Notes under the pieces: generated by a model
Database searches by the model: none
Told to the model about the DNA's origin: nothing
Seen by the model: only the letters and a program-made list of their open reading frames with translations
Shown here: one piece after another, positions 37,324-45,896 of the stretch
Layout: every line of letters begins with the position of its first letter
How positions within the stretch are numbered: position 1 is the first letter of the stretch
Made by a program: the position numbers and the translations under genes
Source: a virus
Virus record (IMG/VR): IMGVR_UViG_3300034073_004654
Span: 1 to 64,000 of that record
Strand: one strand, 5' to 3'
DNA: 64,000 nucleotides

Positions 37324-37593
37324 ATGAGTTTCAATATGTCTACTTTGGCTGAGATTGATGTTAGTTCTTTGGTGGATGAGCACGGCGAGGATTCTGATTT
37401 TTATCGTTGGCTGAATGATAATGCAACTTTTGAGCATGTAGATTCTTTTGAGTTTATTCATCATTTGTTTCCCGAGGAAACTGAGGAGTTCTTTGTGAAA
37501 GAGGAGCTTTATCCTGGAATTCCCGATACTCTGAGGGCTGATATTCTGGAAGCTCGTCGAAAGGGCGCTGTTAGGGTTTGTTTTTATTGCTGA
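37324..37593 (+). CDS. Small hypothetical protein
   Basis: An 89-residue acidic protein. MSTLAEIDVSSLVDEHGEDSDFYRWL, then FIHHLFPEETEEFF, then ADILEARRKGAVRVCFYC. Part of the unit from 37144. Function is unknown. Confidence 0.75.
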   Translation: MSFNMSTLAEIDVSSLVDEHGEDSDFYRWLNDNATFEHVDSFEFIHHLFPEETEEFFVKEELYPGIPDTLRADILEARRKGAVRVCFYC

Positions 37594-37600
37594 GGTAATT

Positions 37601-38095
37601 ATGGTTTGGGTTCGTCAACATAAAGATTATAACGATAATAAGGTTCGAATTTCGGTTTTTGATACTGAAATTGCGGCAGCGAAACATGCTTGCGCTGAAA
37701 TTTTAGCTTTGCTTTCTAGCTTTGTTTTAACAGAGCAGCATCTTTTGCAAGAAGCTAGAGAGATTAATGATTTAATTGCTAAGGGTACAGTCCCAGATTA
37801 TCTTTCTGCTATTAAGAAGTGGAATAATGGACAGATTAATGATAGCGAATACCCTGAGTTTTGGAAGGTATATGAGCGTCAAATCAAAGATGAATCTCAA
37901 GCTGATAAGATTACTTTGCTGCCAGATGAATTTTTTGGAGAAACAGAAGAAGAAACTGTTATAGAAAATCATGTTGTTGCCTCTGGCGCAACGTGCAGAA
38001 AATGCAACAATCATAATGAATATGCTACCGCTGATAATGTAGATGGTACTTATCTTTGTCGAACTTGCAATATGTTTTTTAAAGTTTTCAGTTGA
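37601..38095 (+). CDS. Zinc-ribbon-ended hypothetical protein
   Basis: A 164-residue protein. Long helical N-terminal region, then TCRKCNNHNEYATADN and YLCRTCNMFFKVF, a C-terminal CxxC/CxxC zinc ribbon. The combination suggests a nucleic-acid or transcription-machinery binder. The protein at 60924-61415 has a similar C-terminal ribbon (CVECKDYFPYA and CYSCRSTCG). Confidence 0.75.
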   Translation: MVWVRQHKDYNDNKVRISVFDTEIAAAKHACAEILALLSSFVLTEQHLLQEAREINDLIAKGTVPDYLSAIKKWNNGQINDSEYPEFWKVYERQIKDESQADKITLLPDEFFGETEEETVIENHVVASGATCRKCNNHNEYATADNVDGTYLCRTCNMFFKVFS

Positions 38096-38102
38096 GGTAA
38101 AT

Positions 38103-38291
38103 ATGATTCTTCCTAAGAACAAAATTCTTTCTTTTATGCGATCTCATTTGGGTGATGTTCGAGATAATCGAACAGGCGAGATTAATCATACTTTGCTGGC
38201 AGAGATGGCAGCAAATGAACTTAATTTGTATCTAAATGATAACTATGATATTCCCGAAGAAGTTTTTGAACTAGCAACCAAATTTAACTAA
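38103..38291 (+). CDS. Small hypothetical protein
   Basis: A 62-residue helical protein from ATG 38103 (GAGGTAA site): MILPKNKILSFMRSHLGDVR, then LLAEMAANELNLYLND. Function is unknown. Confidence 0.7.
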   Translation: MILPKNKILSFMRSHLGDVRDNRTGEINHTLLAEMAANELNLYLNDNYDIPEEVFELATKFN

Positions 38292-38309
38292 TAAAACGCA
38301 ATATTAATT

Positions 38310-38726
38310 ATGAAAGCCTGGCTGTTAATAGTTACAATTGTATTATTCGGCGTCTCGGCTTTCTTTAGGAAACTGGCGGTTGATAAAATTAGCCCTTATC
38401 AATTGCAATTATTTTCCAGTTTGATTTACACGGCATTAATTCCATTTTGGGCATACTTAATTAAGTATGATGGAATACAAATAAGCTATGACACATCGGC
38501 GATAATATTTGGCATTGCCTGCGTATTAACAAATGTTGCTGGAGCAATTTTCTTTGGTAGATTATTACAATCTTCTAATAGTATTGGGAGTTTAACTGTT
38601 TTAATTGCTATTAATCCTATTGTAACATTTTTGTTGTCGATGATATTTTTGGGAGAAACTTTGACGATAAAAAAAGTTATTGCATGTGGATTGGCGGTAA
38701 TTAGTTTAATTGTATTTCACATTTAG
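38310..38726 (+). CDS. EamA-like membrane protein
   Basis: A 138-residue protein with four to five membrane spans. It matches half of an EamA/DMT transporter: KISPYQLQLFSSLIY, then a Gly-rich TM with NVAGAIFFGRLLQ, then LTVLIAINPIVTFLLS and FLGETLTIKKV. The single-repeat size suggests it acts as a dimer. The transported substrate is unknown; membrane transporters of this sort are rare in phages and may have come from the host. Confidence 0.82.
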   Translation: MKAWLLIVTIVLFGVSAFFRKLAVDKISPYQLQLFSSLIYTALIPFWAYLIKYDGIQISYDTSAIIFGIACVLTNVAGAIFFGRLLQSSNSIGSLTVLIAINPIVTFLLSMIFLGETLTIKKVIACGLAVISLIVFHI

Positions 38727-38734
38727 AAAGAATT

Positions 38735-39028
38735 ATGGAAGTCACAAATTCAAAAGATGCAATGACAATGTTGTTGGTAGCCATGCGCCGTGAAACTGTT
38801 TTGGCTTATCAAGACATGGATGAATTTACTTATGATGATGCTAATTATTATTTAGCTACTTATGTTGAACATGTTAGGAAGGCTAGGAGTTATGGTATCA
38901 AGCTCAAAGATGTTAAGAACATGTATAATTATATTGATACCATGATGAAATCACGGACGGTGATGGCTGGAGATGATGCTTTGAAATTTTACTTTGCTAA
39001 TAAGCAGTCAACTTCTCAAATGAATTAA
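38735..39028 (+). CDS. Small helical hypothetical protein
   Basis: A 97-residue protein. TMLLVAMRRETVLAYQDMDEF, then YYLATYVEHVRKARSYGIKL: all helix. A small adaptor is a guess. One base separates it from the next gene. Confidence 0.7.
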   Translation: MEVTNSKDAMTMLLVAMRRETVLAYQDMDEFTYDDANYYLATYVEHVRKARSYGIKLKDVKNMYNYIDTMMKSRTVMAGDDALKFYFANKQSTSQMN

Positions 39029-39029
39029 A

Positions 39030-39506
39030 ATGCGATATCCTGTAATTAAGTGTGTTGGATGTGAGGGTTCTGGGTTAGCATATTTTCGTCAAAATTTTGA
39101 TGGAGATATTGTGGATGAAGAATATTGTTTAGAATGTTTGGGTACTGGTGAAATTGATTTAGAAGAAGATTTCATTAAAGATATTGAGCCTCTTGCATTA
39201 AAGCTGGCATTAATTGAATTAAGAGATTTAGAAAAAGAAATTAATTGTTTTCAACTAGATCGGTCTCAGGCTGATTTAGTTTTTTCTCATTATAAAGAAA
39301 TGTTTCATGTTAGAAAACAAGAAATTATTAATGAGATTTCTCAGCTAAGAGAAAGCCAAGAAGGCTGGGATAAAATTGATTTATTGCTTCATTGGAACGA
39401 GCAAGTTTATCTGGAGGATAGATTTGCTCCAATTTCCAATTCTGTTATAATTCCTGCGGAGATGCAGGTTTATGACGATTGGATTTTTGACGAAATTCCA
39501 TTTTAA
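39030..39506 (+). CDS. DnaJ-type zinc-centre protein, paralogue of 5022-5318
   Basis: A 158-residue protein. CVGCEGSGLAYF and YCLECLGTGEI are two CxxCxGxG repeats forming a DnaJ-like zinc centre at the N-terminus, followed by a helical region and an acidic end. Same layout as the product of 5022-5318 but longer. Function is unknown. Confidence 0.78.
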   Translation: MRYPVIKCVGCEGSGLAYFRQNFDGDIVDEEYCLECLGTGEIDLEEDFIKDIEPLALKLALIELRDLEKEINCFQLDRSQADLVFSHYKEMFHVRKQEIINEISQLRESQEGWDKIDLLLHWNEQVYLEDRFAPISNSVIIPAEMQVYDDWIFDEIPF

Positions 39507-39527
39507 TTAAAATATTCATATCTTAAT

Positions 39528-39575
39528 GTCAATGACCACCAGCACAAGGCTATCCTTGCCAAGAAGATCATGAAA
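39528..39575. mobile_element. Collapsed relic of the 11-kb IS element
   Basis: GTCAATGACCACCAGCACAA at its left matches the 11013 end (one change). TATCCTTGCCAAGAAGAT at 39551 matches the other end (12242). The interior and half of the hairpin are missing, leaving 48 bases. The right flank TGAAA preserves the same TAM-like TTTCA (minus strand). It is a scar of a former insertion. Confidence 0.75.
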
Positions 39576-39617
39576 AAATGATTAATGTTGTCATTCAATA
39601 ATTCCTTATCTTAATAT

Positions 39618-40913
39618 ATGTTTAGAAATAAATTTGATAAGATAGCTTTTTGCATAGATGAATTTGAAAAGATGGTGCGCCTTAATAAAGTCGCAGATTG
39701 GGCAGGCTTTGCGCCGACAGCCACAATTACTTCAATTTTAGCGGCTCCGGCAATGGCTCCAGCGGGACTTGCATTGGATTTGGTAGGGAAAGCCATGAAA
39801 AAAAATAAAACCCAAGCACCACCTACAATAAACGCTCCAGCATCACAACCATCGGAGATGGTCGAAGAACCTGGAGATGCCATTCCAGTTCCTTCTGCCT
39901 CAAAGGCAGAGCCTAAGAAAAAAGAGACTTCCGCAGAAAATAAAACAAAGACTCCTCCTAAAGATGAAGAAGAAGAAGAAGAATATGATGCTGATCTTAA
40001 TACCGAAAGCGATGATGAAATTCTAGCTGATAATGAAAACGAAACACCTGTTTCCAAACCAAGTGTAAGGGGCGGTGGAGGTTCTAAAAAAATCGATTCT
40101 AAATATCAAAAAATAATTAATTTTTATTTAGAAAAATGGCAACAAGACAAAATTGAAGAAGATGGTTTATGGGGACCAAAAACTCAAAAAGCCCTTGATT
40201 TTATCAGCTCTTTATACGAAAATAAATATAAATTCAAGTCATCTAGCGACTTGGGCAATTTAGAACAATTATACAATAATTTAGTAGAAAGCCTAGAGTC
40301 TGAAAAAACATCGCCTGCAAAGCCATCACCTGAAAAAACATCACCTCAAATGGGATTAATTGCATCTCATAAGACAATGCAAATAAAAACCGCATCAGAT
40401 CCAGGTCAAAAATTTTCTGCACAACTTATTAATATTCAAAAAGGACTTGGATTTTTAAAAGATCTCTTTGGCGAAGATGATAGCATTGGAGACTTGAAAA
40501 ATGAAATTATTGGCTTATGGCAAGATGCCCAACTTTCTTCTATACTTAAGAATTTAAGCAACAGATATGTTCCCATAAGAGAAAATCTTATTAAGCATAT
40601 TAATGGAAATTTATATTACTCAGAATTTGCTAACAATCCTAAGAATCCAATGGCTGCTGAAAACTATAAAACATATGTAAATGAAGTTTCTAATTTTATT
40701 AATTCTTTAGATAGAAACTTTGGAATTGCCTCATCTCAACAAATTATGGGACAAGTTGAACAAAGAGAATCTAGCCCGCAGCCAGCCTCTCAACCAACTT
40801 CACTTGATTCGCCAACAGTTCCAAAAGTCCAATCACCAAAAGTTTCACCATTTGTAAATAAAGACTCATTAATTTCAGCAGTAACTACTAAATACAATCC
40901 CGAAACCATTTAA
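39618..40913 (+). CDS. Leader-bearing protein with peptidoglycan-binding-like domain
   Basis: A 431-residue protein. MFRNKFDKIAFCIDEFEKMV then RLNKVA is a type B leader. A hydrophobic Ala-rich stretch (TSILAAPAMAPAGLALDLV) follows, then a Pro/Glu-rich linker of about 90 residues. A domain around 155-200 has the LxxWQxxxxxDGxxGxxTxxAL outline of peptidoglycan-binding repeats (EEDGLWGPKTQKAL). The C-terminal half is helical with a Pro/Ser linker. A virion protein that meets the cell wall during entry is plausible. Confidence 0.75.
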   Translation: MFRNKFDKIAFCIDEFEKMVRLNKVADWAGFAPTATITSILAAPAMAPAGLALDLVGKAMKKNKTQAPPTINAPASQPSEMVEEPGDAIPVPSASKAEPKKKETSAENKTKTPPKDEEEEEEYDADLNTESDDEILADNENETPVSKPSVRGGGGSKKIDSKYQKIINFYLEKWQQDKIEEDGLWGPKTQKALDFISSLYENKYKFKSSSDLGNLEQLYNNLVESLESEKTSPAKPSPEKTSPQMGLIASHKTMQIKTASDPGQKFSAQLINIQKGLGFLKDLFGEDDSIGDLKNEIIGLWQDAQLSSILKNLSNRYVPIRENLIKHINGNLYYSEFANNPKNPMAAENYKTYVNEVSNFINSLDRNFGIASSQQIMGQVEQRESSPQPASQPTSLDSPTVPKVQSPKVSPFVNKDSLISAVTTKYNPETI

Positions 40914-40950
40914 TCAAGCTGCTTAAATTATTTTTTTAATTATTTTAGAT

Positions 40951-40978
40951 ATCTTATTAACTATAAGATTATTTTTTA
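40951..40978. terminator. Terminator between convergent genes
   Basis: ATCTTAT pairs with ATAAGAT, followed by TATTTTTT, between the genes ending at 40913 and 40981. Confidence 0.65.
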
Positions 40979-40980
40979 AT

Positions 40981-41343
40981 TCAGCCTTTGCCAGGCTTCT
41001 TGGCAGCTTTAGAAACTTCAATTCCTGGATAATGTTTCTTGACAGCTTTGGCAACTGCATTAACTAATGATTCAAGGGAGCCATTATACCATTCAGGAGC
41101 TTTGGAATATTGGTTAGCACGAGCTAAAGCATTTTGAGCTTGAGCTTTGTTGGTAATTGGAAAATGATCTTTGTCATCCTTGACTTTAGGATGCTCAGCA
41201 GGAAATACACATTTGCCCCGGCTTCTGACAGCGGCTTTTGGATCGTGTTTTTTCTCTTTCTTTTTGGCGGTTTTAATGTTTTCATAGACGACCGTCTCAA
41301 AAGCCTCTACTTCTAACAATAATTGATCGACTGAATTTTCCAT
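40981..41343 (-). CDS. Leader-bearing protein with conserved phage domain
   Basis: A 120-residue protein. The first 25 residues (MENSVDQLLLEVEAFETVVYE) are a weak leader-like helix. KHDPKAAVRSRGKCVFPAEH, then DDKDHFPITNKAQAQNALAR, then WYNGSLESLVNAVAKAVKKH form a compact family seen in many phage genomes, where it is usually found at the end of virion proteins. I cannot name the domain with certainty. It is divergent from 41377. Confidence 0.75.
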   Translation of the reverse strand: MENSVDQLLLEVEAFETVVYENIKTAKKKEKKHDPKAAVRSRGKCVFPAEHPKVKDDKDHFPITNKAQAQNALARANQYSKAPEWYNGSLESLVNAVAKAVKKHYPGIEVSKAAKKPGKG

Positions 41344-41376
41344 ATTACCTCTTAATTAATAGGAGAATATTAATAT

Positions 41377-41625
41377 ATGTCAAAGATAGCTTTTTGGAAT
41401 TATAGAGTTATTAAAAGCATAGATGATTTTGGAGAATCAACTTTTGCTATTCATGAAGTTTACTATGAAGAGAATAATCAACCTATAGCTTGTTCTGAAA
41501 ATCCTATAGGTATAATTTCAGAAACATTAGACGGATTAACAAAACAATTTGACCTTTTTAAATTGGCTTTAGATAAACCAATTTTAGAAATGAATTATTT
41601 TGAAAACTTAGAAAAAAAACCATGA
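41377..41625 (+). CDS. Small hypothetical protein
   Basis: An 82-residue protein. MSKIAFWNYRVIKSIDDFGE with STFAIHEVYYEE is a strand-rich start typical of a widespread unassigned phage family. Its stop overlaps the next ATG (ATGA). Confidence 0.7.
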   Translation: MSKIAFWNYRVIKSIDDFGESTFAIHEVYYEENNQPIACSENPIGIISETLDGLTKQFDLFKLALDKPILEMNYFENLEKKP

Positions 41626-41783
41626 CAAAAATCATTATCTCTAATGAGCAGCATAATCATCTTATCTCTCAAGGAATTAAAGATCTATTAAAGGAGTTAA
41701 CTGTTGAGGGTTTAAGCGATGAAGAAAGAAAACAGATTCTTAAAAAATATGAATGGATCAACAAATTGTTTGGTCATAGTTAA
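41622..41783 (+). CDS. Small helical protein
   Basis: A 53-residue protein overlapping the previous stop by ATGA: ISQGIKDLLKELTVEGLSDE, then ILKKYEWINKLFG. Overlap and coding quality support it. Function is unknown. Confidence 0.6.
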   Translation: MTKIIISNEQHNHLISQGIKDLLKELTVEGLSDEERKQILKKYEWINKLFGHS

Positions 41784-41788
41784 TTTAA

Positions 41789-41817
41789 ATGGCTGCCTAA
41801 TTGGCAGCTTTTTTCTT
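41789..41817 (+). terminator. Intrinsic terminator
   Basis: GCTGCC with GGCAGC and TTTTTTC. Confidence 0.75.
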
Positions 41818-41846
41818 TAAATCATTGTTTTTTTAGATATACAGTT

Positions 41847-42080
41847 ATGTCTGATGCAAATGATAATTTCGAAAATAGTTCGGAAGATATTGTTCTTGAA
41901 CCCAAAGAACATGATTGGTATGATCCTGAGATTGTTTGGACTTCTACTTATAGTCCTGATTCCATTCGCATTTCAAATTATGCTTTAAGATTTGTTTGCA
42001 AAAATTGTTTAATAGAAGTTATCGGAGTAACTGGAAGCTCTGAATTAATTGAAAAATTAAACAAAAAATCTTGTATATAA
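41847..42080 (+). CDS. Small hypothetical protein
   Basis: A 77-residue protein with an acidic start and a C-terminal FVCKNCLIEVIGVTGSS region with one CxxC. It lies 30 bases after a terminator. Function is unknown. Confidence 0.7.
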   Translation: MSDANDNFENSSEDIVLEPKEHDWYDPEIVWTSTYSPDSIRISNYALRFVCKNCLIEVIGVTGSSELIEKLNKKSCI

Positions 42081-42110
42081 CCGGGCTATATATTGGTATA
42101 ATTATCAACC

Positions 42111-42515
42111 ATGGAAAATAATTTTTTAAAAAACCTGTATGCCGCCATTGATGTTTATTATGGATATATTAAGATTGCCCAAGAAACGGGTGAAAAAATA
42201 GTTCCATTCGATCATTTAATGCAAATCGGTGAGCGTCTTGCAGGGATAAGGTCTTATCCTTATTTAAATTTAATTACAAGAATGGATAAAGAATATAATT
42301 ATATTAATCAATATAATCGCTTAAAAGAAAAATACAAAGATTTAGACGATAAAAATATAATTAATGTTGCATTTAAACTTTGGGTAGAATATTGTTTTGA
42401 AAATAACATAATATCCCAAGTAGAACAAGATGATCTTTTGAAATTGCTTGAGGATTTGAAAAAGCCAATTAGCGAATCTGAAGTTAAGGAATTATTTAGT
42501 AATGAGTTGACCTGA
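42111..42515 (+). CDS. Leader-bearing helical protein
   Basis: A 134-residue protein: MENNFLKNLYAAIDVYYGYI then KIAQETG is a type B leader ending KIA. The rest is charged helix. A TATAAT box (GGTATAATTATC) lies about 15 bases upstream without TTGACA, like the box before 31367. Function is unknown. Confidence 0.75.
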   Translation: MENNFLKNLYAAIDVYYGYIKIAQETGEKIVPFDHLMQIGERLAGIRSYPYLNLITRMDKEYNYINQYNRLKEKYKDLDDKNIINVAFKLWVEYCFENNIISQVEQDDLLKLLEDLKKPISESEVKELFSNELT

Positions 42516-42535
42516 TTCTTTCTGTCGAGCCAGTG

Positions 42536-42564
42536 TTGACACCTCAAAGTGCCCGCCTTATAGT
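42536..42564 (+). promoter_or_regulatory. Strong sigma70-type promoter
   Basis: TTGACA at 42536, a 17-bp spacer with CTCAAAGTGCCC, and TATAGT at 42559, upstream of the DUF932 gene. GTCGAGC lies nine bases before the -35 box, as at other promoters here. Confidence 0.85.
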
Positions 42565-42613
42565 GTAGAGCGTAGGGGAACGGACCCCCTGTTTAGAGAG
42601 GATATTTTTTAAA

Positions 42614-43630
42614 ATGGCACATCAGCTTGTTGATTCGGTTAAGGTTCCTGGCAAGGTTCTCATGCTTTATCGGTCGTTTGAGGGTAATTCCCTTCCTTGG
42701 CATCGTCTTGGAAAGGGTGCCGAAAAGTGGACCACCGATGAAGTCAAGGATTTCCTTGAGGTGGAAACCGAGGTTAATGTCAAGGATCTTTATGCCGAGG
42801 ATTTCCGAGTCCCCGACCGTCGTGCGGTTTTTTGGGGCGAGCGTTATCTTGGCACCATTGGTCCCGATACCGTGATTCTCCAGAACAACGACTTCTTTGA
42901 GAATCTTCGTGGTTGGGAAACGAACGGTTACGAGATCGAAACTGCCGGTTATCTTCGCGCCGGTAGTCGTGCTTGGTTTCAAGTTAACATCCCTCACGAT
43001 AAGGATGAGTTTACTGTTCGTGATGGTGATCGTATTGCGCCTTATTTCTTTATGGCGCATAGTCACGATGGCTCTTTGAGCCTAGCAAGCGGCATGGTGC
43101 AAACCCGAATCGTTTGCAACAACACTCTTTCGGTGAGTCTTAAGGAGGAAGGTGTTAGCAAGCGTAAGCATACCGGAAATGTTATCATGAAGGCAAGCGA
43201 GATTAATCACGCTGCTCGTAAGGTTCTGGATGCTGCAAAGAAGCATGTTCAGCAATATCGTTATCTGGACAGTGTTGAAGTTCCTGATAAGGAGCAGGAT
43301 GTTCTTCGTTTTGCCGAGGCTTTTGCCAAGGATATGAAGGGCAAGGATCTGGAGGTTATTGTTAAGTCCAAGGTTTTGGAGCCTGGTCGTGTTCACGAGG
43401 ATATCGTGGCTCGCTTTATGGGCGGGATTGGTTCTGAGGCTAAGACTTGTTGGGATTTGTTCAACGCTGTAACTGAGCGTAATTCCCATTCTCTTGGGAA
43501 TGCGATGGCAGATGAATCGGACGGAGATCGCATTGCTCGCCGGTTCGATAACTCGATGTTTGGTGGACAGCGAGATATTGCTAAGGCTTTGCGAGTGGCT
43601 ACAGATATGGCAAAGCTCTGGGCTGCGTGA
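42614..43630 (+). CDS. DUF932-family phage protein
   Basis: A 338-residue protein. PWHRLGKGAEKWTTDE, then YLGTIGPDTVILQNNDFFE, GYLRAGSRAWFQVNIP, PYFFMAHSHDGSLS and GMVQTRIVCNNTLSVSL are the DUF932 (phage/plasmid-like protein) hallmarks. The family is common on phages and plasmids and lacks a settled activity. The gene is richer in G and C at third positions than its neighbours and has a strong promoter and terminator, so it is probably abundant. Confidence 0.92.
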   Translation: MAHQLVDSVKVPGKVLMLYRSFEGNSLPWHRLGKGAEKWTTDEVKDFLEVETEVNVKDLYAEDFRVPDRRAVFWGERYLGTIGPDTVILQNNDFFENLRGWETNGYEIETAGYLRAGSRAWFQVNIPHDKDEFTVRDGDRIAPYFFMAHSHDGSLSLASGMVQTRIVCNNTLSVSLKEEGVSKRKHTGNVIMKASEINHAARKVLDAAKKHVQQYRYLDSVEVPDKEQDVLRFAEAFAKDMKGKDLEVIVKSKVLEPGRVHEDIVARFMGGIGSEAKTCWDLFNAVTERNSHSLGNAMADESDGDRIARRFDNSMFGGQRDIAKALRVATDMAKLWAA

Positions 43631-43637
43631 AAAAGAA

Positions 43638-43685
43638 AAATAATGGTTGCCTGATTCAATTATGGATCGGGCAACCATTATTTAA
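43638..43685 (+). terminator. Intrinsic terminator
   Basis: AAATAATGGTTGCC pairs with GGCAACCATTATTT after the DUF932 gene. Confidence 0.85.
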
Positions 43686-43708
43686 CCTCCATCTAAAACA
43701 GGTAAACT

Positions 43709-43999
43709 ATGATTTTGTATTTGGTGGCGCAAGGCGAGAATCCTGATGGTACGGAAATTCCGTCTAATAATGGTGGAGTATCTGTTTATGGCTGGGTTCG
43801 TAATCCTGAGGTAATCAAAAAGATTTATGAGGTACTGCGTCAATCTGCGATGGAGGACGGTATTGGGGAAGTAAAGTCTGTGCCATTTACTGAAAGTGAT
43901 TTGGCATTCATGACTGAGAAGAAGGCAAAGATTAGAGCGCAATCAGAAAAGGAATCTGATAAAACGCTAGACTCTTTGTTTGACAAGATTTCGATGTGA
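43709..43999 (+). CDS. Hypothetical protein
   Basis: A 96-residue protein (ILYLVAQGENPDGTEIPSNN, then VYGWVRNPEVIKKIYEVLRQ). It has a beta N-terminus and helical, basic C-terminus. A strong terminator follows immediately. Function is unknown. Confidence 0.75.
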   Translation: MILYLVAQGENPDGTEIPSNNGGVSVYGWVRNPEVIKKIYEVLRQSAMEDGIGEVKSVPFTESDLAFMTEKKAKIRAQSEKESDKTLDSLFDKISM

Positions 44000-44001
44000 A
44001 G

Positions 44002-44036
44002 AAAAAGCCCGCAGGAAACTGCGGGCTTTTTCTTTT
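44002..44036 (+). terminator. Intrinsic terminator
   Basis: AAAAAGCCCGCAG, loop GAAA, CTGCGGGCTTTTT. Confidence 0.92.
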
Positions 44037-44077
44037 GGTAAGCTACATCTTCTGCATTATTAATAACAGGAGATGTT

Positions 44078-44245
44078 ATGGAAATTTTCGAAGAAGATAC
44101 TGACAAAGATATTATTGAAGATAATATCATTCATGCTTTGCATTTAATTTTAAAAACAAAATGCAAATTCGAAGATCATGAAATTATTTCGGAGGAATTG
44201 GAGAAAGCGGAATTGGCTCTGGAAAATTTCTTGATTAAATTCTAA
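44078..44245 (+). CDS. Small acidic helical protein
   Basis: A 55-residue protein with an AGGAGA site (MEIFEEDTDKDIIEDNIIHA), then EDHEIISEELEKAELALENF. Acidic helices of this size can be inhibitors of host enzymes, which is only a guess. Confidence 0.6.
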   Translation: MEIFEEDTDKDIIEDNIIHALHLILKTKCKFEDHEIISEELEKAELALENFLIKF

Positions 44246-44297
44246 TTTTAGAAAAACTAGGCTGGCTACTTTGGAAGATTCACTAATTGTGAGAAAT

Positions 44298-45665
44298 TTA
44301 AAATTCTCTGATTCGAGCTGGTGGCTTAACCGCAAGGGCTCTTGATGCTGCTTCTTCGAGATACTTTTTTAAATCTGGTTCAATATTTTTAAAAGAATTA
44401 CCTTGTATTGCTCTGCTCATTTGATTTAAAAATGTAACTCCAAATAAATCGGATCCAGCCAGTTCAATCATTTGATTGATGCTCATTTGTTCATTTGATT
44501 CAATATTTTTCTGCTCTATTTCCCTAGCCAAATTAATTATTGAAGATCCCAGCTTATTCATTTTAATGATCTCTGCGTAAATTTGGGAAATTTCTGATCT
44601 GGTTTTATTTTCCTTTATGATTTTCTCTTTAATGTTTTCTATTGAGTTTACTATTGATGATGAATGGCTCTTCATTTCTTGATATATTGTATCTTTAGGT
44701 CTATTTAACCCAGGAGCACCAGCTTCTCCTTTTACTAAATATTTTTGCATTAAGTCATTAATTACTCTGCTATTATCTCTGCGTTCGGTGGCGGCTGCGG
44801 GAGTGGAAGAATTAGAGGGTGCGGTGCTTTGAGCGGGTTTTGCCCCTCTATAATATTCTAAATATTGTTGTCTCCATTCTTTGGAACCAAAGTCAGCCTT
44901 GCTTAATCTGGCTATTTTAGCTAAATTATTATAAATAGTAGTCCCTACAGAAGAAAGTTGTTTGTTTGTAGTTTCTAAAAACGCTTTATAAAATGATGGT
45001 TTATCAGTTGGTGGGTTTGCAGAGCGATCATAAATTGATTTTAATAGCCTTGCTGCCATAAAGGCTGATTGCATATTATTAAATATTTGAGGGTTTATTT
45101 CTTTAAGATTTGAATTTCCATAGTTTGCCCACCAATTTTTTAATTGGACATAAACTTGCTTCCCATTTTCAGACCATGTTGGGTCAATTTTTCCTTTTGT
45201 AAAACTCAGCCCCGTAGTGGCTACATATTTAGCAGGCTCTAATAAAGAAGCTGCAATCTTGACTGCTGCCATTTTTGCTTTTTTAACATCCCCTGATTCT
45301 AATGCTTGTATTTGAGTTTCATTTTTTGGTGAAACTTTATTAGATGAAACTTTATTAGATGAAATTTCTTTAAATAGGTTAGGAAGATCTTTATCAGAAT
45401 AAAACTTTCCATTTGTAGGAATTGATTTAAAAGCATTGCTTTTTGTATCTCCTTTTACATACCAATATCCAGGATCTCCTAAAACCCAAAAATAATAGAT
45501 CTTATCTTTTATTAAGACCAAAGCCCCTCTGGTATTTCTTCCCGAAAATTCAAATCCAAAATCAGCCGCATATTGCCCAAGTAAAGACAAATTAACATCT
45601 TTTAGTGGTGTATCTGCTTGTTGAGCCCATTTTAATAATTTTTTCATTCTTAATGAATAAGCCAT
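44298..45665 (-). CDS. Leader-bearing large helical protein
   Basis: A 455-residue protein: MAYSLRMKKLLKWAQQADTP is a type B-like leader ending WAQQA. Residues 25-95 form a beta domain (FEFSGRNTRGALVLIKDKIY, GDPGYWYVKGDTK). Residues 165-280 match the protein at 49294-49785: WSENGKQVYVQLKNWW versus WSKSGKFIYRSLKEWK, and FGSKEWRQQYLEYYR versus FSSKELREEYLKQRK. The C-terminus is coiled-coil-like. AT-rich start region, no TTGACA. Probably virion-associated. Confidence 0.78.
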   Translation of the reverse strand: MAYSLRMKKLLKWAQQADTPLKDVNLSLLGQYAADFGFEFSGRNTRGALVLIKDKIYYFWVLGDPGYWYVKGDTKSNAFKSIPTNGKFYSDKDLPNLFKEISSNKVSSNKVSPKNETQIQALESGDVKKAKMAAVKIAASLLEPAKYVATTGLSFTKGKIDPTWSENGKQVYVQLKNWWANYGNSNLKEINPQIFNNMQSAFMAARLLKSIYDRSANPPTDKPSFYKAFLETTNKQLSSVGTTIYNNLAKIARLSKADFGSKEWRQQYLEYYRGAKPAQSTAPSNSSTPAAATERRDNSRVINDLMQKYLVKGEAGAPGLNRPKDTIYQEMKSHSSSIVNSIENIKEKIIKENKTRSEISQIYAEIIKMNKLGSSIINLAREIEQKNIESNEQMSINQMIELAGSDLFGVTFLNQMSRAIQGNSFKNIEPDLKKYLEEAASRALAVKPPARIREF

Positions 45666-45753
45666 GTATATTCCTCAAAGGTGTTATTATTCAATATATC
45701 TTAATATTGCAGCAATATATATTAATATTGCAACAACTTTGTTCAATTAGCTC

Positions 45754-45781
45754 TTGACACTTAATTATACCGCGCTATAGT
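45754..45781 (+). promoter_or_regulatory. Sigma70-type promoter with hairpin leader
   Basis: TTGACA at 45754, a 16-bp spacer, and TATAGT at 45776. The 5' leader (45790-45896) starts with a hairpin AGCGTAA/TTACGCT at 45792-45811 and is otherwise unstructured. Confidence 0.8.
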
Positions 45782-45896
45782 ATATCTGCCTAGCGTAAGA
45801 ATCTTTACGCTCAAGTAAAATCGTTGAACCAATTACAAATTCGTGTAAGTCAATTCAACATTATCAACAATATATAACAAATATTAAAGAGGTCAT

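Noticed and set aside
39528-39575. A degenerate tRNA or attachment site
   Set aside because: It aligns with both ends of the 11-kb IS and not with the tRNA-Leu body, so an IS scar explains it better.
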